A stretch of 64,000 bases of DNA. Source: Tricholomella constricta (taxonomy: Eukaryota > Basidiomycota > Agaricomycetes > Agaricales > Lyophyllaceae). The notes beneath the pieces were generated by a model. It was not told the origin of the DNA and ran no database searches. It saw nothing but the letters and a program-made list of their open reading frames with translations. Every line of letters starts with the position of its first letter. Position 1 is the first letter of the stretch. The translations under genes were made by a program, and so were the position numbers. This document shows, piece by piece, positions 1-11,165 of this stretch. Location: the NCBI GenBank assembly GCA_013368375.1, contig JAACJP010000002.1:1364001-1428000 (forward strand), given 5' to 3'.

Positions 1-87
1 GCGATGGTCGACCGTGCCAAACACTTCAATCAGCAAGCCCGGAATGCTTCGTTTTTTGTGTTCAGCAAGTTCGAAGAGATCGAATAA
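1..87 (+). CDS. C-terminal end of an unidentified gene (5' cut by window)
   Basis: Frame 1 is open from base 1 and ends at TAA (85-87), giving 28 codons. The peptide mixes aromatic and charged residues and ends FSKFEEIE. It could be the last exon of a plus-strand gene starting outside the window, but nothing here identifies a family. The opposite-strand ORF over the same DNA looks like a shadow. Low confidence because only about 28 codons are visible. Confidence 0.35.
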   Translation, partial: AMVDRAKHFNQQARNASFFVFSKFEEIE

Positions 88-596
88 AATGAAGAAAACA
101 AATACAATCTAAATAGTCGTGTTTGAAGATAACCTGCGCCCCAAGTCAACGAAACGCTCATTTGAGCAAATTGACACTCACCGGCTACCTTCGATCGACC
201 ACTCTTCGAACGAAGGTTTGCCGTTCTCTCCAATCGGCACTTCCAAAATGTGAGATCTTGCCTCTTCCGGGGTGTATACGGTGCACGGGTGACGGCGTCT
301 CGGCGACGTTACCAGACCAGGAATTTTGGCGCGGGAAACCGGTCACGTGCACGTCACCGGCAGGTGCCCGCGGTGGCCACCACGACCCAGGTACATTTGT
401 TTACTTGTGCCTCAATGACTCGTCTTTTCCAAGTCTTCCCGCCAGGTTGCGCGGCACCGGTTCTGTATGTATGTAAACACGTACGTACATTCAGGTTTGC
501 CTCGGGTCTTGGACAGACCCCCGGCGACCCTGGCCAACCGTTCTACTTAAATTGCGCCTGGGAATCGTACTCTCCCTTGTTCAGTGCACCTTCCGA
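88..596. other. intergenic region upstream of the F-box gene
   Basis: About 500 bp with no supported gene. It contains a CACGTG E-box-like palindrome near 345 and GC-rich stretches. It probably holds the terminator of the preceding gene and the promoter of the F-box gene at 597. The short ORFs overlap each other in several frames and look random. Confidence 0.4.
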
Positions 597-3138
597 ATGG
601 CTCCCAGACGCTCTACTCGGCAGACTGACTCAAAAGTCAAACTTTCTATGAGGTGTGATGAGTCGGACCCGGACGTCGAAGATACGGAGTATAAGCCCCA
701 GTCTAAACGCCAGAAGACGAATGCGAAGTCGAACATTACCAAAGAACAGAAAGTAAGGCGTGTACGAGGACAAGGAAAGCTGCAAATGATCGTTGACATG
801 CCTCTGGACATCCTTTACGAGGTAAGAATTGTTATACAGCAACTCATAAACGACGGATTGACTCGTGTGCACCGAATTTGGCTTCTCAGACTTTTCTCTA
901 TCTTTGCCCGCTGGACATTCTCCGTCTTTCTCGGATGAGCAAGGCACTTAGCCATATCCTGATGACGAGAAATGTGGAGTTTATCTGGCGCCAAGCTCGC
1001 CTCAACCTTGAAGGCCTCCCGGAATGCCCTGTCGATCTGAACGAATATCAGTATGCAAAGCTTATGTTTGACCCGACATGTAATGTGCGTTGCTTGTTGT
1101 TAATGTTACTCGAGGGCCGACTTTCTCTTCTAGTTTTGCGTCACGAGCAATGGGCATTCTATCATCTGGTCTGACCGCCGTCGCATTTGCAGAGATTGCA
1201 TGCGATATGGCTCTGAGTAAGTGGAGATTTTCTACACCTTCCAGTGCCTTATCAAACCAACGAACAGATCCCAAGGTCCTCCGGTGGAGATATATGGCGA
1301 GGTGGCGAGAATTGTACCCTCAGTTGGAATGGGGTCAGGAAGTGTGCCTTATTTCATGTTCATTCTAATGACCTGCTGACATTATGTTTAGGAGAGGATG
1401 TACACCCATCGAACAATAAACTCTTTTACTGCAAGGCTACTGCTGCTCAGCTGAGAGACGAATATTGGACGTTGCAAGGTGATGATCAGCTTTTGTGGTT
1501 GATTAAGAAGCAACAAGAAAGACAGCGGCGCATTGAAGTGCGTCCATATCGATCAACATATCTCGCCTGGTCTGATACCGCCGCCCCTGTAGCATGGCCG
1601 TCTTTGTGAAAAATGGATGGCAAGGAAAAGCCAAAAACGTTTGTCATACCTCGATATGGCTCGGACTCGACGGCTCGACGCGTGAGTCCCTTCAACCCGA
1701 AATCCTCGCTTTCTACTGAAGATCCTTGACTAGCATCAAAGCGAAACTGATAGAGCTTGGTAAGGTACTTTGACGATGAAACCTTCGACAATCCTCTCAC
1801 TACTTTATCTCAAGGATGGGAGGAGGAATTGAAGCTCTTCGGCCAGCGACTGAACGAGTTGCCTTCTGTCAAGCAACCTAAAGATCTTACTGATCGTAGT
1901 AAGACACCCTATCCCATTCACTCATTGCTGCCATCTTGGCTCACATTATGAATTCAGTTTGGAAAAACATCAAGCCCGATATAATAAAATTGCTGGAGGA
2001 CCATAAAACTCGGCGCTTAGAAGAGGAATACAAATCTGCCCAACAAGACCGTGCAAGTCGTCTGGCGCGGTTTTTGAACTCTTATCGTGATGCGCAGCCC
2101 CTCTGCAACAGAATAATACCTTTCTTCACCGACATCGTCAAGATGCAGCCTCTCGTGACTCTGATGAATCCGCCTACCGCAGAAAGCATCGAATTTACCG
2201 ATGCACTACTTCGTGAAGCGGTCCAGGACTGGCGGCGGTTGAAAGACGCAGAACTTGTTGACATAATGGGTGGCTCGCTCCCCGACACAGACAAGAACAA
2301 TACAAATGCACTTTTCCTCGCCACGACTTTTTTTTCAAATGTTGGAGATACCCATGCCACGTTGGGAACACAGTAGGCTACCCCGAGATACTAGTCCACA
2401 AATGTGCATTTCAGCAATTTTGTGGCTTTCCATCATCACGTCCTGAAGTCCTTTGGAACGAGGGTGGGAAGCACATATTCAAGAATGACAAGGCATCCCA
2501 CCTCGCTCGGACCATTCTTGAGGCATCGGGCCTCGATCCCGACCATGTCACAAGGAGCGAGGTTCAAAGGCGTGGATTCTTCGTCGAATGCCATGAATGC
2601 CGCTTGGAAGACCATAGTGGAGGACGGCGAATTCTGATGACCTGGCTAGCAGCCGTAGGTTACTTTCTATGCTATATCAGGACATACTCTTAACCTTCGC
2701 CGGTCATTTCCAGATCAACCACACTCTGTTGCACGACTCACATGGTCATGAAGGAGTGCAAATGGCCTGTGCGGACCTCAGCGACAAGGAATGCAGGCTG
2801 GCATCCGAACTTGAGACCAAGAAGCTTTGTGGTTGGGGTTCCGATTGCACTTACTCGTGTGTAAGGTGCACACAGGAATGCGTTACTGGTCCTTGGACAT
2901 ATATGCAAGGCCACTACGACCAAAGGTGAGTGAGCCTCTCCGACGCCATCTCGTTCACATGCTAGACTTTTTGTTCAGGCATCGCTCAGGCCGTGAGGCA
3001 GGAGAGTTAATCGAGGATTCAGATTTTGTTCGCGAACTCGATGTTTCCGGCTACCGTCAACAGCCCGGGCAAGGGGGTGGCGGAACCCGGATCCCGAACA
3101 TGAGGTTGGGGGGAGGGGGGTCCGCTATTTGCTCTTAA
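597..3138 (+). CDS. F-box protein, multi-exon, 3' end altered by a transposon insertion
   Basis: Likely substrate adaptor of an SCF ubiquitin ligase, of the F-box family expanded in Agaricomycetes. The ATG at 597 opens a basic, Ser/Thr-rich leader (MAPRRSTR). The F-box follows: MPLDILYE, then after an intron (GTAAGA at about 822) TFLYLCPLDILRLSRMSKAL and a FIWRQAR segment. Later exons carry Cys-rich pieces such as CHEC and CVRC, with no recognised enzymatic domain. At least five short introns are needed, so exact borders are inferred. The last exon reads GYRQQPG and then enters a TIR element at 3070, which supplies the present stop at 3136-3138. Removing the element with one TSD copy gives TPFVLTATQ and a stop at about 3572. 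The family is known from homologues; the substrate cannot be told. Confidence 0.8.
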
Positions 3139-3546
3139 AAAAAAGTTGGACATACAATTTTTTTGGCTATATACAGCCCCTCTGTGCGCAGGAGTGTTGA
3201 CCAGCATGTTTTGATCTAAAAATGTCAATTAAGCACGACTCCCGAGTGTGAGGGAGAGATCTGCCGGGCTCTTGGCTAGAATTTCAAATAGATACCGACT
3301 GGACCGAAGTGGCAATGGGTCTGATTTTGGCCTGATAATGTATGACAGAAGATTTTCTCAATGTAATCAACTGTATATTTTACTCGCGATGATCATACTC
3401 TTACTCCGGATTTTTTTGGCATGGTTTGATCGCGACTTTGGGCTGAAAAATTGCCTAATATGGTAAGGGGGGGAGGGGGGTAGCCAGCGGCGCCTTAAGA
3501 AAAAGTACGAGTGTACATCGGATTTTCGCGTTCCGCCACCCCCTTG
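3070..3546. mobile_element. hAT-like MITE, 477 bp, in the last exon of the F-box gene
   Basis: Terminal inverted repeats of 17 bp, CAAGGGGGTGGCGGAAC at 3070-3086 and its complement at 3530-3546, are flanked by a perfect 8-bp duplication AGCCCGGG (3062-3069 and 3547-3554). An 8-bp TSD with CA...TG ends fits the hAT superfamily. No transposase is encoded, so this is a non-autonomous element. The interior is G-run-rich and AT-rich. It supplies the last codons of the F-box ORF. Confidence 0.85.
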
Positions 3547-3896
3547 AGCCCGGGACGCCTTTCGTACTTACTGCGACCCAGTGACGTCGAATTTCGAGAT
3601 AAACCCAAGTGTTCACCATCACTAATAGGTTCCATCCATCTGCTTAGTTATGGAATCGATGATTGTTCGCATCGGGGGAGCGGAATTATCTAGAATATCC
3701 GTATCGATAATTGCTGGTGAAGCCTACTTTGCCTTTTTTTTCCCGATGCAGCACTCGTCATGATGTTCAATTTCGCAGGCTGAGGGATGGTTTTGGTTCT
3801 TATGGTACATCCAATAATACAGTTTTTTGAAAATCCTGCCTCGGATGCCAGTAGAAAGGCACCTGTACTACTATGGCACGAAACAAGAGGGCCACT

Positions 3897-4580
3897 AGGA
3901 CCCTCCCTTATGCTGACCAATGTTCCATTTTTATGCGACGAAACTCGGCCTGAAATGTCGCTCACCTCCGATTTTTATGCGTACAAACTTGCCAAAAACT
4001 TGGACAACCTCCGATTTTCATGAGCCGATTTTGGTCTGGTCGGTAGCAATGTCTCTTTATTATGCGTACATAATTGGTCCGGGGGGAAGGCACCCGGTCA
4101 TTTGACTGGTAGGTTTGGTCTGCAGAAAAAAAAATATGAGGCCCAGATGAGACCAAACGGAGGGCACGGCGCACACAACTGGTCAAATTGAACCTCGGAT
4201 GTGATTGCTTCAACGTTCAGGAAACTCGTGAGGCGGAACCAGCGGAGGTACTTCCTTCCTATTCGATCGAATTGATAATATTAATGTGGAGTTTTCCAGA
4301 TTTCTCCACTTCTACTAATTCCCTGGCTCTGTAACTGCATCATACACTCCTTAATAGCCCTTGTGTCTCGTATACACTCCTAGTTCTCCAATTACATGTC
4401 TTTCTGTTGTTATGCATTTGATTCATAATTTTTGAGATGTCCGATGGGCATGCGTATGAAAATGGGTAAAATTTCAAGGTTCCGATTTTCATGCGCCGAA
4501 AATGGCCCAAAATCGTGCGACGAAAATGGGAAAAAACAGCTCAAATTAATCTGACATAACTCTGCATAAGGGAGGGTCCT
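3897..4580. mobile_element. non-autonomous TIR element, 684 bp, 8-bp TSD
   Basis: Perfect 17-bp inverted repeats AGGACCCTCCCTTATGC (3897-3913) and the complement (4564-4580) are flanked by direct repeats GGGCCACT (3889-3896 and 4581-4588). No transposase ORF is present. The sub-terminal parts hold several diverged copies of a CGATTTTCATG / CATTTTTATGCG motif in both orientations, as is common near hAT ends. Its TIR differs from that of the 3070-3546 element, so it belongs to another family. Confidence 0.85.
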
Positions 4581-4852
4581 GGGCCACTCTATAGTCGGAG
4601 TCTATACGACCCGTTCGATGCGTTGTTTGCCGTGCATGCTTGAATGCCATCTCGTCGTCGGCCTTCGTTAAACTGTGAAATCACACGCAGGATGTGTGAG
4701 TCCTATTTGTTCTCTTTCTAACGAGGAGATTTCAGAGTACCTTTTCTCTCTGTTGATTTGTGACGGCCCGGGAACGTCACGGTCACAGTCATGTGATGTG
4801 ATGCTCGTGTCTTTCGTGACAGTGCCCTCAAGTCTGCTAGCTTCGGCGTCGC
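4581..4852. other. spacer between TIR element and RAD1
   Basis: About 270 bp with no supported gene. It should contain the RAD1 promoter. No clear TATA box is visible. Confidence 0.4.
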
Positions 4853-6389
4853 ATGTCTCAAACGTTAGAGGAAGAACTTCCGCCTGTTCGTTCATGTCTT
4901 CTACATATCTGCTAAAATGACCTATAAACTCGCAAGGTCCTCAAGGCTTCTGTTCATGATGTTCGTTATTTCTCCGCCTTACTGCGCGGAGTCAACTTTG
5001 TGAACGTGAGTTGCATTCTTTTTGCATAGCATCGTCAATCATACAAGATTACAAGCGGGCTACAATGACTGTGACAGACAGGGGCTTAACAATTACTGTA
5101 GAAGAAGCTCGGACACTCCTAGGTGAGGCCAGAGGTTTAAATTTGCCTCCGCAATTGACATGTGGTCGACCAGGGACAGCCTTTATCTTCTCTGACATCT
5201 TCGACGAGTACGCTTATCGCTCCGAAAATTCCCCCGCGGTGTCGTCTCAAAGCTCTGACGATGTCGATATGGCGGACAATGTCGCGTTCGAAGTACCGCT
5301 AAATACCTTGATCGAATGCCTGAACATCTTTGGGACAGCCGGCCCTGCGTCGACGAACGGCAGCAATGCTAACAAATTCAAGAAATGGAAAAAACCTGGT
5401 GACGACTCGGACAACGACGACGACGGCGATCGCGGAGGACGTGGAAAGAGCGGATCACGAGCAATCGATTCATATTTCAATGGGTCAGAAAAGGGGACGG
5501 GAATGCGAATGACTTATGCTGGAGCTGGGAACCCTTTGACCTTGTTACTGTGAGTCCGACCGGTTGTTAATTTATCATCTTACGAACTGCAAACAGTGCA
5601 GAAGATGCAACAGGGCCAACGACGACTTGCGAAATAGCTACATTCGACCCGGAGCCGCATTTAGAGCTCGATTTTGATAACTCCAAAATGTAGGTGCGTG
5701 CTTTTCTATTGTGATGATTCAAGCTAAACTTCCACTCAGGGTACTGAAGATAATTCTAAAGGTATGATTCATTCAATCAAGTTCCTTTCTCACGCAATGA
5801 CAATTTTCAGTCTTCGTGGCTTCGCGATGCACTCTCAGAACTTGATCCTTCATTCGACAAGCTCACGTTTATTGGCAATTCTCCTCCAAAAGAGAGTGTC
5901 TCGACAACAAACCAGAAACAACCATCTCGCGAGGTCTCGAAGCCAATGCTGCGTATACAAGCAGCAGGGACGTTTGGTAGTACCGAGGTATGTGATTAGC
6001 CAACCAACGACTAACTGCATCTCAACTGCTGTGTCTAGATGGATTATCCAAATGACCGCGATGTTTTAGAGACCTTTGAATGTACTAGAAGTGTCCGATT
6101 CAGGTAAATCGACATTCTCAGCTGTTCCGCCTTTCTGTCTTTCTGAACTCCTATCAGCTATAGGCTCCAGCTGATCTCAAGGACCCTCCGTGCTTTACAA
6201 AGCTCCACGAAGACATCTTTGCGGATCGACGAAGAAGGACTACTCAGTCTTCAGTTTCTTATGCCATCGCCGAAACCTAGAGGCGCCTCTGACGCATTCA
6301 TCGAATTCCGGGTAAGTGTCATACATCTCGAGGTTGAGTATTCTCAACGACCCGTGGCACAGTGTCTGGCATTGGATGATGATTTTTGA
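4853..6389 (+). CDS. RAD1: checkpoint clamp subunit Rad1 (9-1-1 complex)
   Basis: Rad1 forms the PCNA-like 9-1-1 ring with Rad9 and Hus1, loaded at damaged DNA to activate the ATR/Mec1 checkpoint in the nucleus. In order I read: MSQTLEEELPP, a 51-nt intron (4886-4936), VLKASVHDVRYFSALLRGVN, a 50-nt intron (5006-5055), then TVTDRGLTITVEEARTL, IFSDIFDEYAYR, LIECLNIFG, MRMTYAGAGNPLTL, HLELDFDN, ALSELDPS, TFGSTEMDYPND and LRIDEEGLLSLQF. These match the human Rad1 order from memory. An acidic, Gly/Arg-rich insert (DDSDNDDDGD) after the LNIFG segment is longer than in human. The last intron (GTAAGT at 6313) leads to CLALDDDF and TGA at 6387-6389. The start is inferred; its first intron has an unusual GTTCGT donor. 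Confidence 0.88.
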
Positions 6390-6677
6390 GTATTCCCTTG
6401 GCAAAGTGGTACATTTATTGCTTTTCGTTAAGTTACATGTATGTTGTACAGTTCAATACAGGTGTTCGATCTTGATGATGGTAGTACAGATGCATGTTTT
6501 GGCACTGTGGCTGAAAGTTGTGTATTTTGGGGTAGATGGTTATCTGCGGACCCAGGGTAGACACACTGCCCCCGGCAGACGTCTGCCTGACGCTACAGAA
6601 TACCGTCGAAATAATCCGTTGCATCGCACCTGCCGGTGCTTGAGGCTGAATCAAGGCGAATACTTAGCTATTGATCC

Positions 6678-7697
6678 TCAAAGAACAAAGTAATTAAAAG
6701 ACTGACCAGAGGAAGGAGTTCGTGAAAGGTTCGAGCGGATCAACCGTCTGATAGCTGCTCCGTCCACCTACCAATAGCACAGGTCAGTCTAAGATTGGCG
6801 ATACCAATCCTCGATGGCAACACATACCGAAGTATCCTGAGCGTCCATCTGCCTCTCAGGCTCAGTGCTTGTCGTGTGCATTTGTGCGGACGATATTGAC
6901 TTGATCGGCAGAGAAACGGTCATTCGCGGGGACGGCGGAACAATCGTGAGTTTCGGCGCACAAGCATGCCGCATTGCCATTCCCCGATGGTGCTGGTGGC
7001 CAGGGTGCATCTCAGCAAGGGTCGGAGACCGATGTGCGGGGGGAAAGAAAGGCTGGTTAAACGTTTCTGTGCGGACCGGGGAGGCGATAGAACGGCTTGG
7101 AGGTGATGGGATTGGGTTGTATGGGGGAGGTGTGGGGACTTGGGAGGATAGGTTCGAGAGTTGGTGGTCGTTATTAACTACCAGAGCAATAACTTGTTCA
7201 ACGGGGACATTTTTGGTTCCGTCGGGCAACTGTCGCGAAAGCAAGTTTTGAGTCAGTTGGGTTCGACGCGATCCGTAGACTCTGAGCCTACCAGTATTTT
7301 GCCTAGGATCCCTGCACTCTCAGCCTCGACGTCGATCATGGCAATGTCTGATTCCTGATTATGGTTTTCAGGTTATTTTTCAATATGTCATTGATATGTC
7401 GACACGTACAATCTGAAGCAGAACATCTCCAGGCGCAAATGCTTCGCCTTCCTTCTTCTTCCAGCGCGTAATGGTACCTGCTGTCATGAATGGTGACATT
7501 GCAGGCATCATAATGGCTTGTCGAGAAAGTGTTTGATGTAGCCCTGGAGGTTGATTAGCTTTGAAATTTATGTAGACGTGAAAGAGAGCAGACTTACATC
7601 GTTTTCTAAACTGAGGACCAGCCCTCGGCGACTTCACCGAGAACAAGGGACTACGAGCAGAGGATCTGGACAGAGAGTTAAAAGCGAGGGTGGTCAT
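6678..7697 (-). CDS. PDX1: lipoyl-domain protein, PDX1/E3BP-like, short form
   Basis: Probable E3-binding protein (or E2-like subunit) of the mitochondrial pyruvate dehydrogenase complex. The ATG at 7697 gives an Arg/Ser-rich presequence (MTTLAFNSLSRSSARS). After a GTAAGT intron comes a lipoyl domain with MMPAMSPFMTAGTITRWKKK, GEAFAPGDVLLQI, intron, ESDIAMIDVEAESAGILGKI, intron, LPDGTKNVPVEQVIALV. The residue before the expected A/V is I, not the lipoylated K, so lipoylation cannot be assumed. A Pro-rich linker leads, after an intron at about 6836, to VDGAAIRRLIRSNLSR, the peripheral subunit-binding motif. The frame then stops at 6678-6680, with no catalytic acyltransferase domain, as expected for PDX1. 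A further 3' exon is possible but unsupported. A TATAAATA lies about 40 bp upstream. Confidence 0.75.
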
Positions 7698-7709
7698 GTT
7701 GGCCAGCAA

Positions 7710-8502
7710 CTTGATAATTCTGCTTTCTGACGGTCGTAGTATTTATACAGATATGGGCGCTAAGGTTGGAGCTAAAAGCAGTAACACCAGTAACCGTAAC
7801 CTAGGAGGCATCTCGGCTGTATGGTCAGCAAAATCGTTGTAAGTAGCCCATCACCGATCAAGTGATTAAATGACGGCAAGTTGGTCGAAAAGTTGTTGCG
7901 ATTTTGAGGCGGTGCCAGAAGAAACGCGAGGATCGCGTCAGGGTTACCAAAACAGGGTTGCATCTCGTTTGTGCATGTTTATGTGAACGACACTTCGTGC
8001 TGGGCTCTCCCTGTCATTTCTGGGCCAAGGACTATGAGTCACTCTCACTGGCGGCGAATGGCACAATGATAACAGGTAGGTTCAAGTCGATAGCACACAT
8101 ACATGTCGTACAGCCCAGACGAAATAATGTCAACTCAGGACTGTATAGCTGGATCAGAATCTCTGTATATCCTTAACATCAGAGACATGACATGGGGCGG
8201 ATGGTGGTGACACACACACCTTCGAAAATATTCGAACGTTTTTAAATGGCATCCACGAGCATTATCTTCGGAATAACACCCATGATAGAACTAACCTCCT
8301 TCCCAACGTCCGCGAATTCCCCCCCGGTGGCCCGACATGCACGGGGACTCTCCTTCAGCACATCCCAGACGATGCTCTCAATCGCACCTGGAGCCGCCAC
8401 AGTCAAACAGTCATTATTCCCTCCACTAACCACCTCGCCCCTACCATCCGCCCCGCCCGGCGTAACCTGGATGGGTGGGGCTCCTAAGAGCCGGCAAAAC
8501 CG
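7710..8502. other. intergenic region between eRF1 and the lipoyl gene
   Basis: About 790 bp with no supported gene. The right edge holds the eRF1 3' flank and the left edge the promoter of the minus-strand lipoyl gene (TATAAATA at about 7737-7744, minus). ORFs of 60-95 codons on both strands at 8242-8530 are mutual shadows without recognisable motifs. Confidence 0.4.
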
Positions 8503-10110
8503 TCAGACGCCCTCTTCGTCGGAGTCGTAGAACTCGTCTTCGTCGTCGTCGGCGGTTCCAAGGGTTTGGAAATCGACCTTGTATCGCAAGAGACCACCAA
8601 TACCTCCGAAACCTTTGACGAACTGGGCACCTTCCTGGGACCGGTTGGTAACGAACTCGAGGTTGGCGCCGAATTCCTTATATTTCTCGGCAAACCACTC
8701 CAGGAGGGACGTGGGTTCGCTCGATTGCTCCATCTCCAGGCCAGTAGATTTGTCTAGGAACTTTTCGCGGTCCTTCTCCTGGTCTTTGTTCACGTGGATG
8801 GTGATCTCCTCTAAGTAAATGGGGAAATCGATGAGGTCGGGCGATGACAAAGCAGGAGAATAGCGCAGGTTACTTACCTCCAGCAGCATTTCGTAGGACG
8901 TAGCGGGTGATGTCGAGATTCTCCCACACGACGAGAGTCTCCACAGCGCCGAGTTCGAGCGCTTTCAGGGTATCATCGATACCGAAGCAGTACCGCCCGG
9001 TATCCTGGCTAATTTCGTCGAAGTACTTCTGAATAAGCCTCTTCTCCTGGACGAACTTGACATTGGCGAGGGACTCTGCCGCAAGTTCAATAGCCTGCGA
9101 GAAAAGATGCATCAATGAATGGTCGAGGGAGAAAACGATGGCTTGACCCACCTGGTTGAATCCGTTTTCACCGCCATAACTGACATCGACGACCTTGATG
9201 ACTTTGGCAGCCAACCTTTGGTCGAACATGTCACTCTGGCCAAGTTCCGTTTTGAAGTCCGCGCTTCCGGCGAGAATCAAGCCAGACACGTTGACCTTGT
9301 CATTGGTGATGAAATGCTGAACAGCATGCTCAGCGACTTTGCGAACGTAGTTGTGCCGTTTCTCATCGCGAAGACGCGAGAAACGAAGTGCAGACTGTCC
9401 ACCACGACCGTGCTTCTTCGGTAGATCGACGGTGAACTTATGGATGACCTCGCGAGTGTTTCCAGCGAGCGTACCAAAGAGGGTGCCGTTACCATCCATA
9501 ACTATAAAACCAAAGCGCGAGTCGGATTCTAAGAGTTCGGACAGAGCCTCCGTGTGGAATTTGTTGTCACAGAGGTAGAGTGAGCTGCCTCGCTTATGAG
9601 CCCGAGTCAATGGGGCAGGACTTGATCGGGACGTACGTGTTAATAGGCTTGTGGGGTTCGAAATCAAAGGACACTTTTTTCTCCTTTCCCTCTTCTGTCA
9701 AGATCGTTCCAACGAATAGCACGAGACCGTTGGGCGGGACGCGATTGTACAATTTTAATCTCTGCTGAGTACTGGTGATCGCAGCCAATACAGAGAGACG
9801 ATTGACTCGAGATTTGATGTTGGATGCTGTTCCATATTCTTGCGTTAACATCGCAGACACGCGAGAAATTTGATCCTAGTAGATTTGCAACTGGTAAGGT
9901 TGGGTCAGCAAATCAGTAGATCGAGACGCACCTTTGGGGGGATGATAAGACTGATCATGGAGGTTCCAGCCCTAGAGAGCACCTGAGCGTTAGATACGTT
10001 CCCAGCTCTCGAAGGCGAGCGAAATTTCACCCTCTAGCAGAGTCAAGGCTCTTGATGAGCTTTTTGACCTTCCACATCTGGATATTTTGCTCTGCAATAT
10101 CTTGACTCAT
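8503..10110 (-). CDS. SUP45: eukaryotic peptide chain release factor eRF1
   Basis: Recognises all three stop codons in the ribosomal A site and triggers peptidyl-tRNA hydrolysis, acting with eRF3. Start [20 protein letters not shown] at 10110. The stop-codon domain has [14 protein letters not shown] (NIKS motif) and, across an intron, YLCDNKF (YxCxxxF). The catalytic domain has [17 protein letters not shown] with the universal GGQ, then [11 protein letters not shown] and [10 protein letters not shown]. The C-terminal domain has [28 protein letters not shown] and [14 protein letters not shown], and the tail is acidic ([15 protein letters not shown]). Introns lie near 8873-8810, 9156-9095, 9640-9575 and 10030-9870. 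All key motifs are intact, so the gene is probably functional. It is divergent from POP7, with 192 bp between the start codons. Confidence 0.95.
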
Positions 10111-10302
10111 GCTGGGCAATGACGAGTACGCTTTCTAGTGGTACTAGAGACGCAGTCGATGAAAATAGGGATGGGGGACAGACCTGGTGGACGTCGAAGA
10201 GAGAGAGGGCACGTTGCATTTGTGGCTATTTACGTCGGTTACAATTTTTCTTTCGCAGCCGTCCGATCACTCAGCTGAACTCAATCAGTCAGTCAACTCC
10301 AC
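10111..10302. promoter_or_regulatory. bidirectional promoter region of eRF1 and POP7
   Basis: The 192 bp between the eRF1 ATG (minus) and the POP7 ATG (plus) must hold both promoters and 5' leaders. A CAGTCAGT-type repeat precedes the POP7 ATG. No TATA box is visible on either side. The shared-promoter role is inferred from spacing only. Confidence 0.5.
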
Positions 10303-11165
10303 ATGAACGCGACCAAGAAACGCAAGATTGACTCGATTACCCATGATTCCAGCAAACGACTGAAGCTGACAACTGCCTCGGGCGCGAGCCAGGCTGTCAG
10401 AGTGACTACTACTACCGAGGAGCCAGAGACAATGGATAACAACGCGACTCAGGTGTCTGAGCAAGACAAGGGCCACACAATAGAGACGCGTCCCCCGCAG
10501 ACTGACTCGGGAGCGCCCAAGAAACGACGAATCAACAAGCTTGTCCCGCCTCGACCCTTTCCGACGCTACCGACATCTGTCTCAGCCACTGGACCGCGTT
10601 CGGCGCACAAAGAGGGCAAGAATTTTATCTGTCTGACGCGCAAGACCGCGCTAGGGGCTTACATGCGACGATGTAAAGATATAATCTTGAAGGATGGGTA
10701 CGCTTTATATCATCATTATTGCAGCTTGCCTGTATTCTGAGCCGCATCAACTGCAGATACAAGACCTTACATTTCAGCGCGATGGGAGCTGCCATACCCC
10801 TTCTTCTCCAGCTTGTCGTGGCCCTTCCTCCTATTCTTCCGTTCTCTGCCGACGAAATAAGCACTAAGGTGACGACCGGTACAGTCGAAGTCCAGGACGA
10901 AGTCATCCCTGACGATGAGGACGAGGATTTGACGTATGAAACCAGAGGAAAATCAACATTGAGGGTCGTATTCAGGATTGGCGACGGCGAATTTGATGGT
11001 GATAAAACTGGTCCTGTAAGAAAAAAAGGTGGCCATCAAGGTGGCAACAACAGAGGACGGACAAACAAGGGCGTGGGTAGTCGTGGCAAAGAGAGGGTAG
11101 CGCAAAGCGACTCCGGCAATGTCGTCCTTCAGGAACCTGAACAGGAGGAGATGGAGATGCTTTGA
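10303..11165 (+). CDS. POP7: RNase P/MRP subunit Pop7 (Rpp20), Alba-like
   Basis: Probable Pop7/Rpp20, which pairs with Pop6/Rpp25 to bind the P3 arm of RNase P and RNase MRP RNA. Exon 1 (10303-10697) gives a basic leader with nuclear signals (NATKKRKID, KKRRINKL), then FICLTRKTALGAYMRRCKDI. A 59-nt intron (10698-10756, GTACGC...CTGCAG) joins to YKTLHFSAMGAAIPLLLQLV, TGTVEVQDEVIPDDEDEDLT, KSTLRVVFRIG. The RTKALGAYLRRC...LH..GMGAAI...T.TVE pattern is the Pop7 signature. The C-terminal tail (GNNRGRTNKGVGSRG) is Gly/Arg-rich and longer than the minimal Alba fold. The two-exon structure keeps one frame to TGA at 11163-11165. Confidence 0.8.

Noticed and set aside
5006..5029. 24-nt intron in RAD1 (GTGAGT...GCATAG)
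   Set aside because: Too short for fungal splicing. Using the AG at 5054-5055 gives a 50-nt intron and the expected NRATMTVTDRG join.
8242..8502. Minus ORF of 63 codons downstream of eRF1, and overlapping plus ORF
   Set aside because: Too short, no splice logic or motif; probably the eRF1 3' flank.
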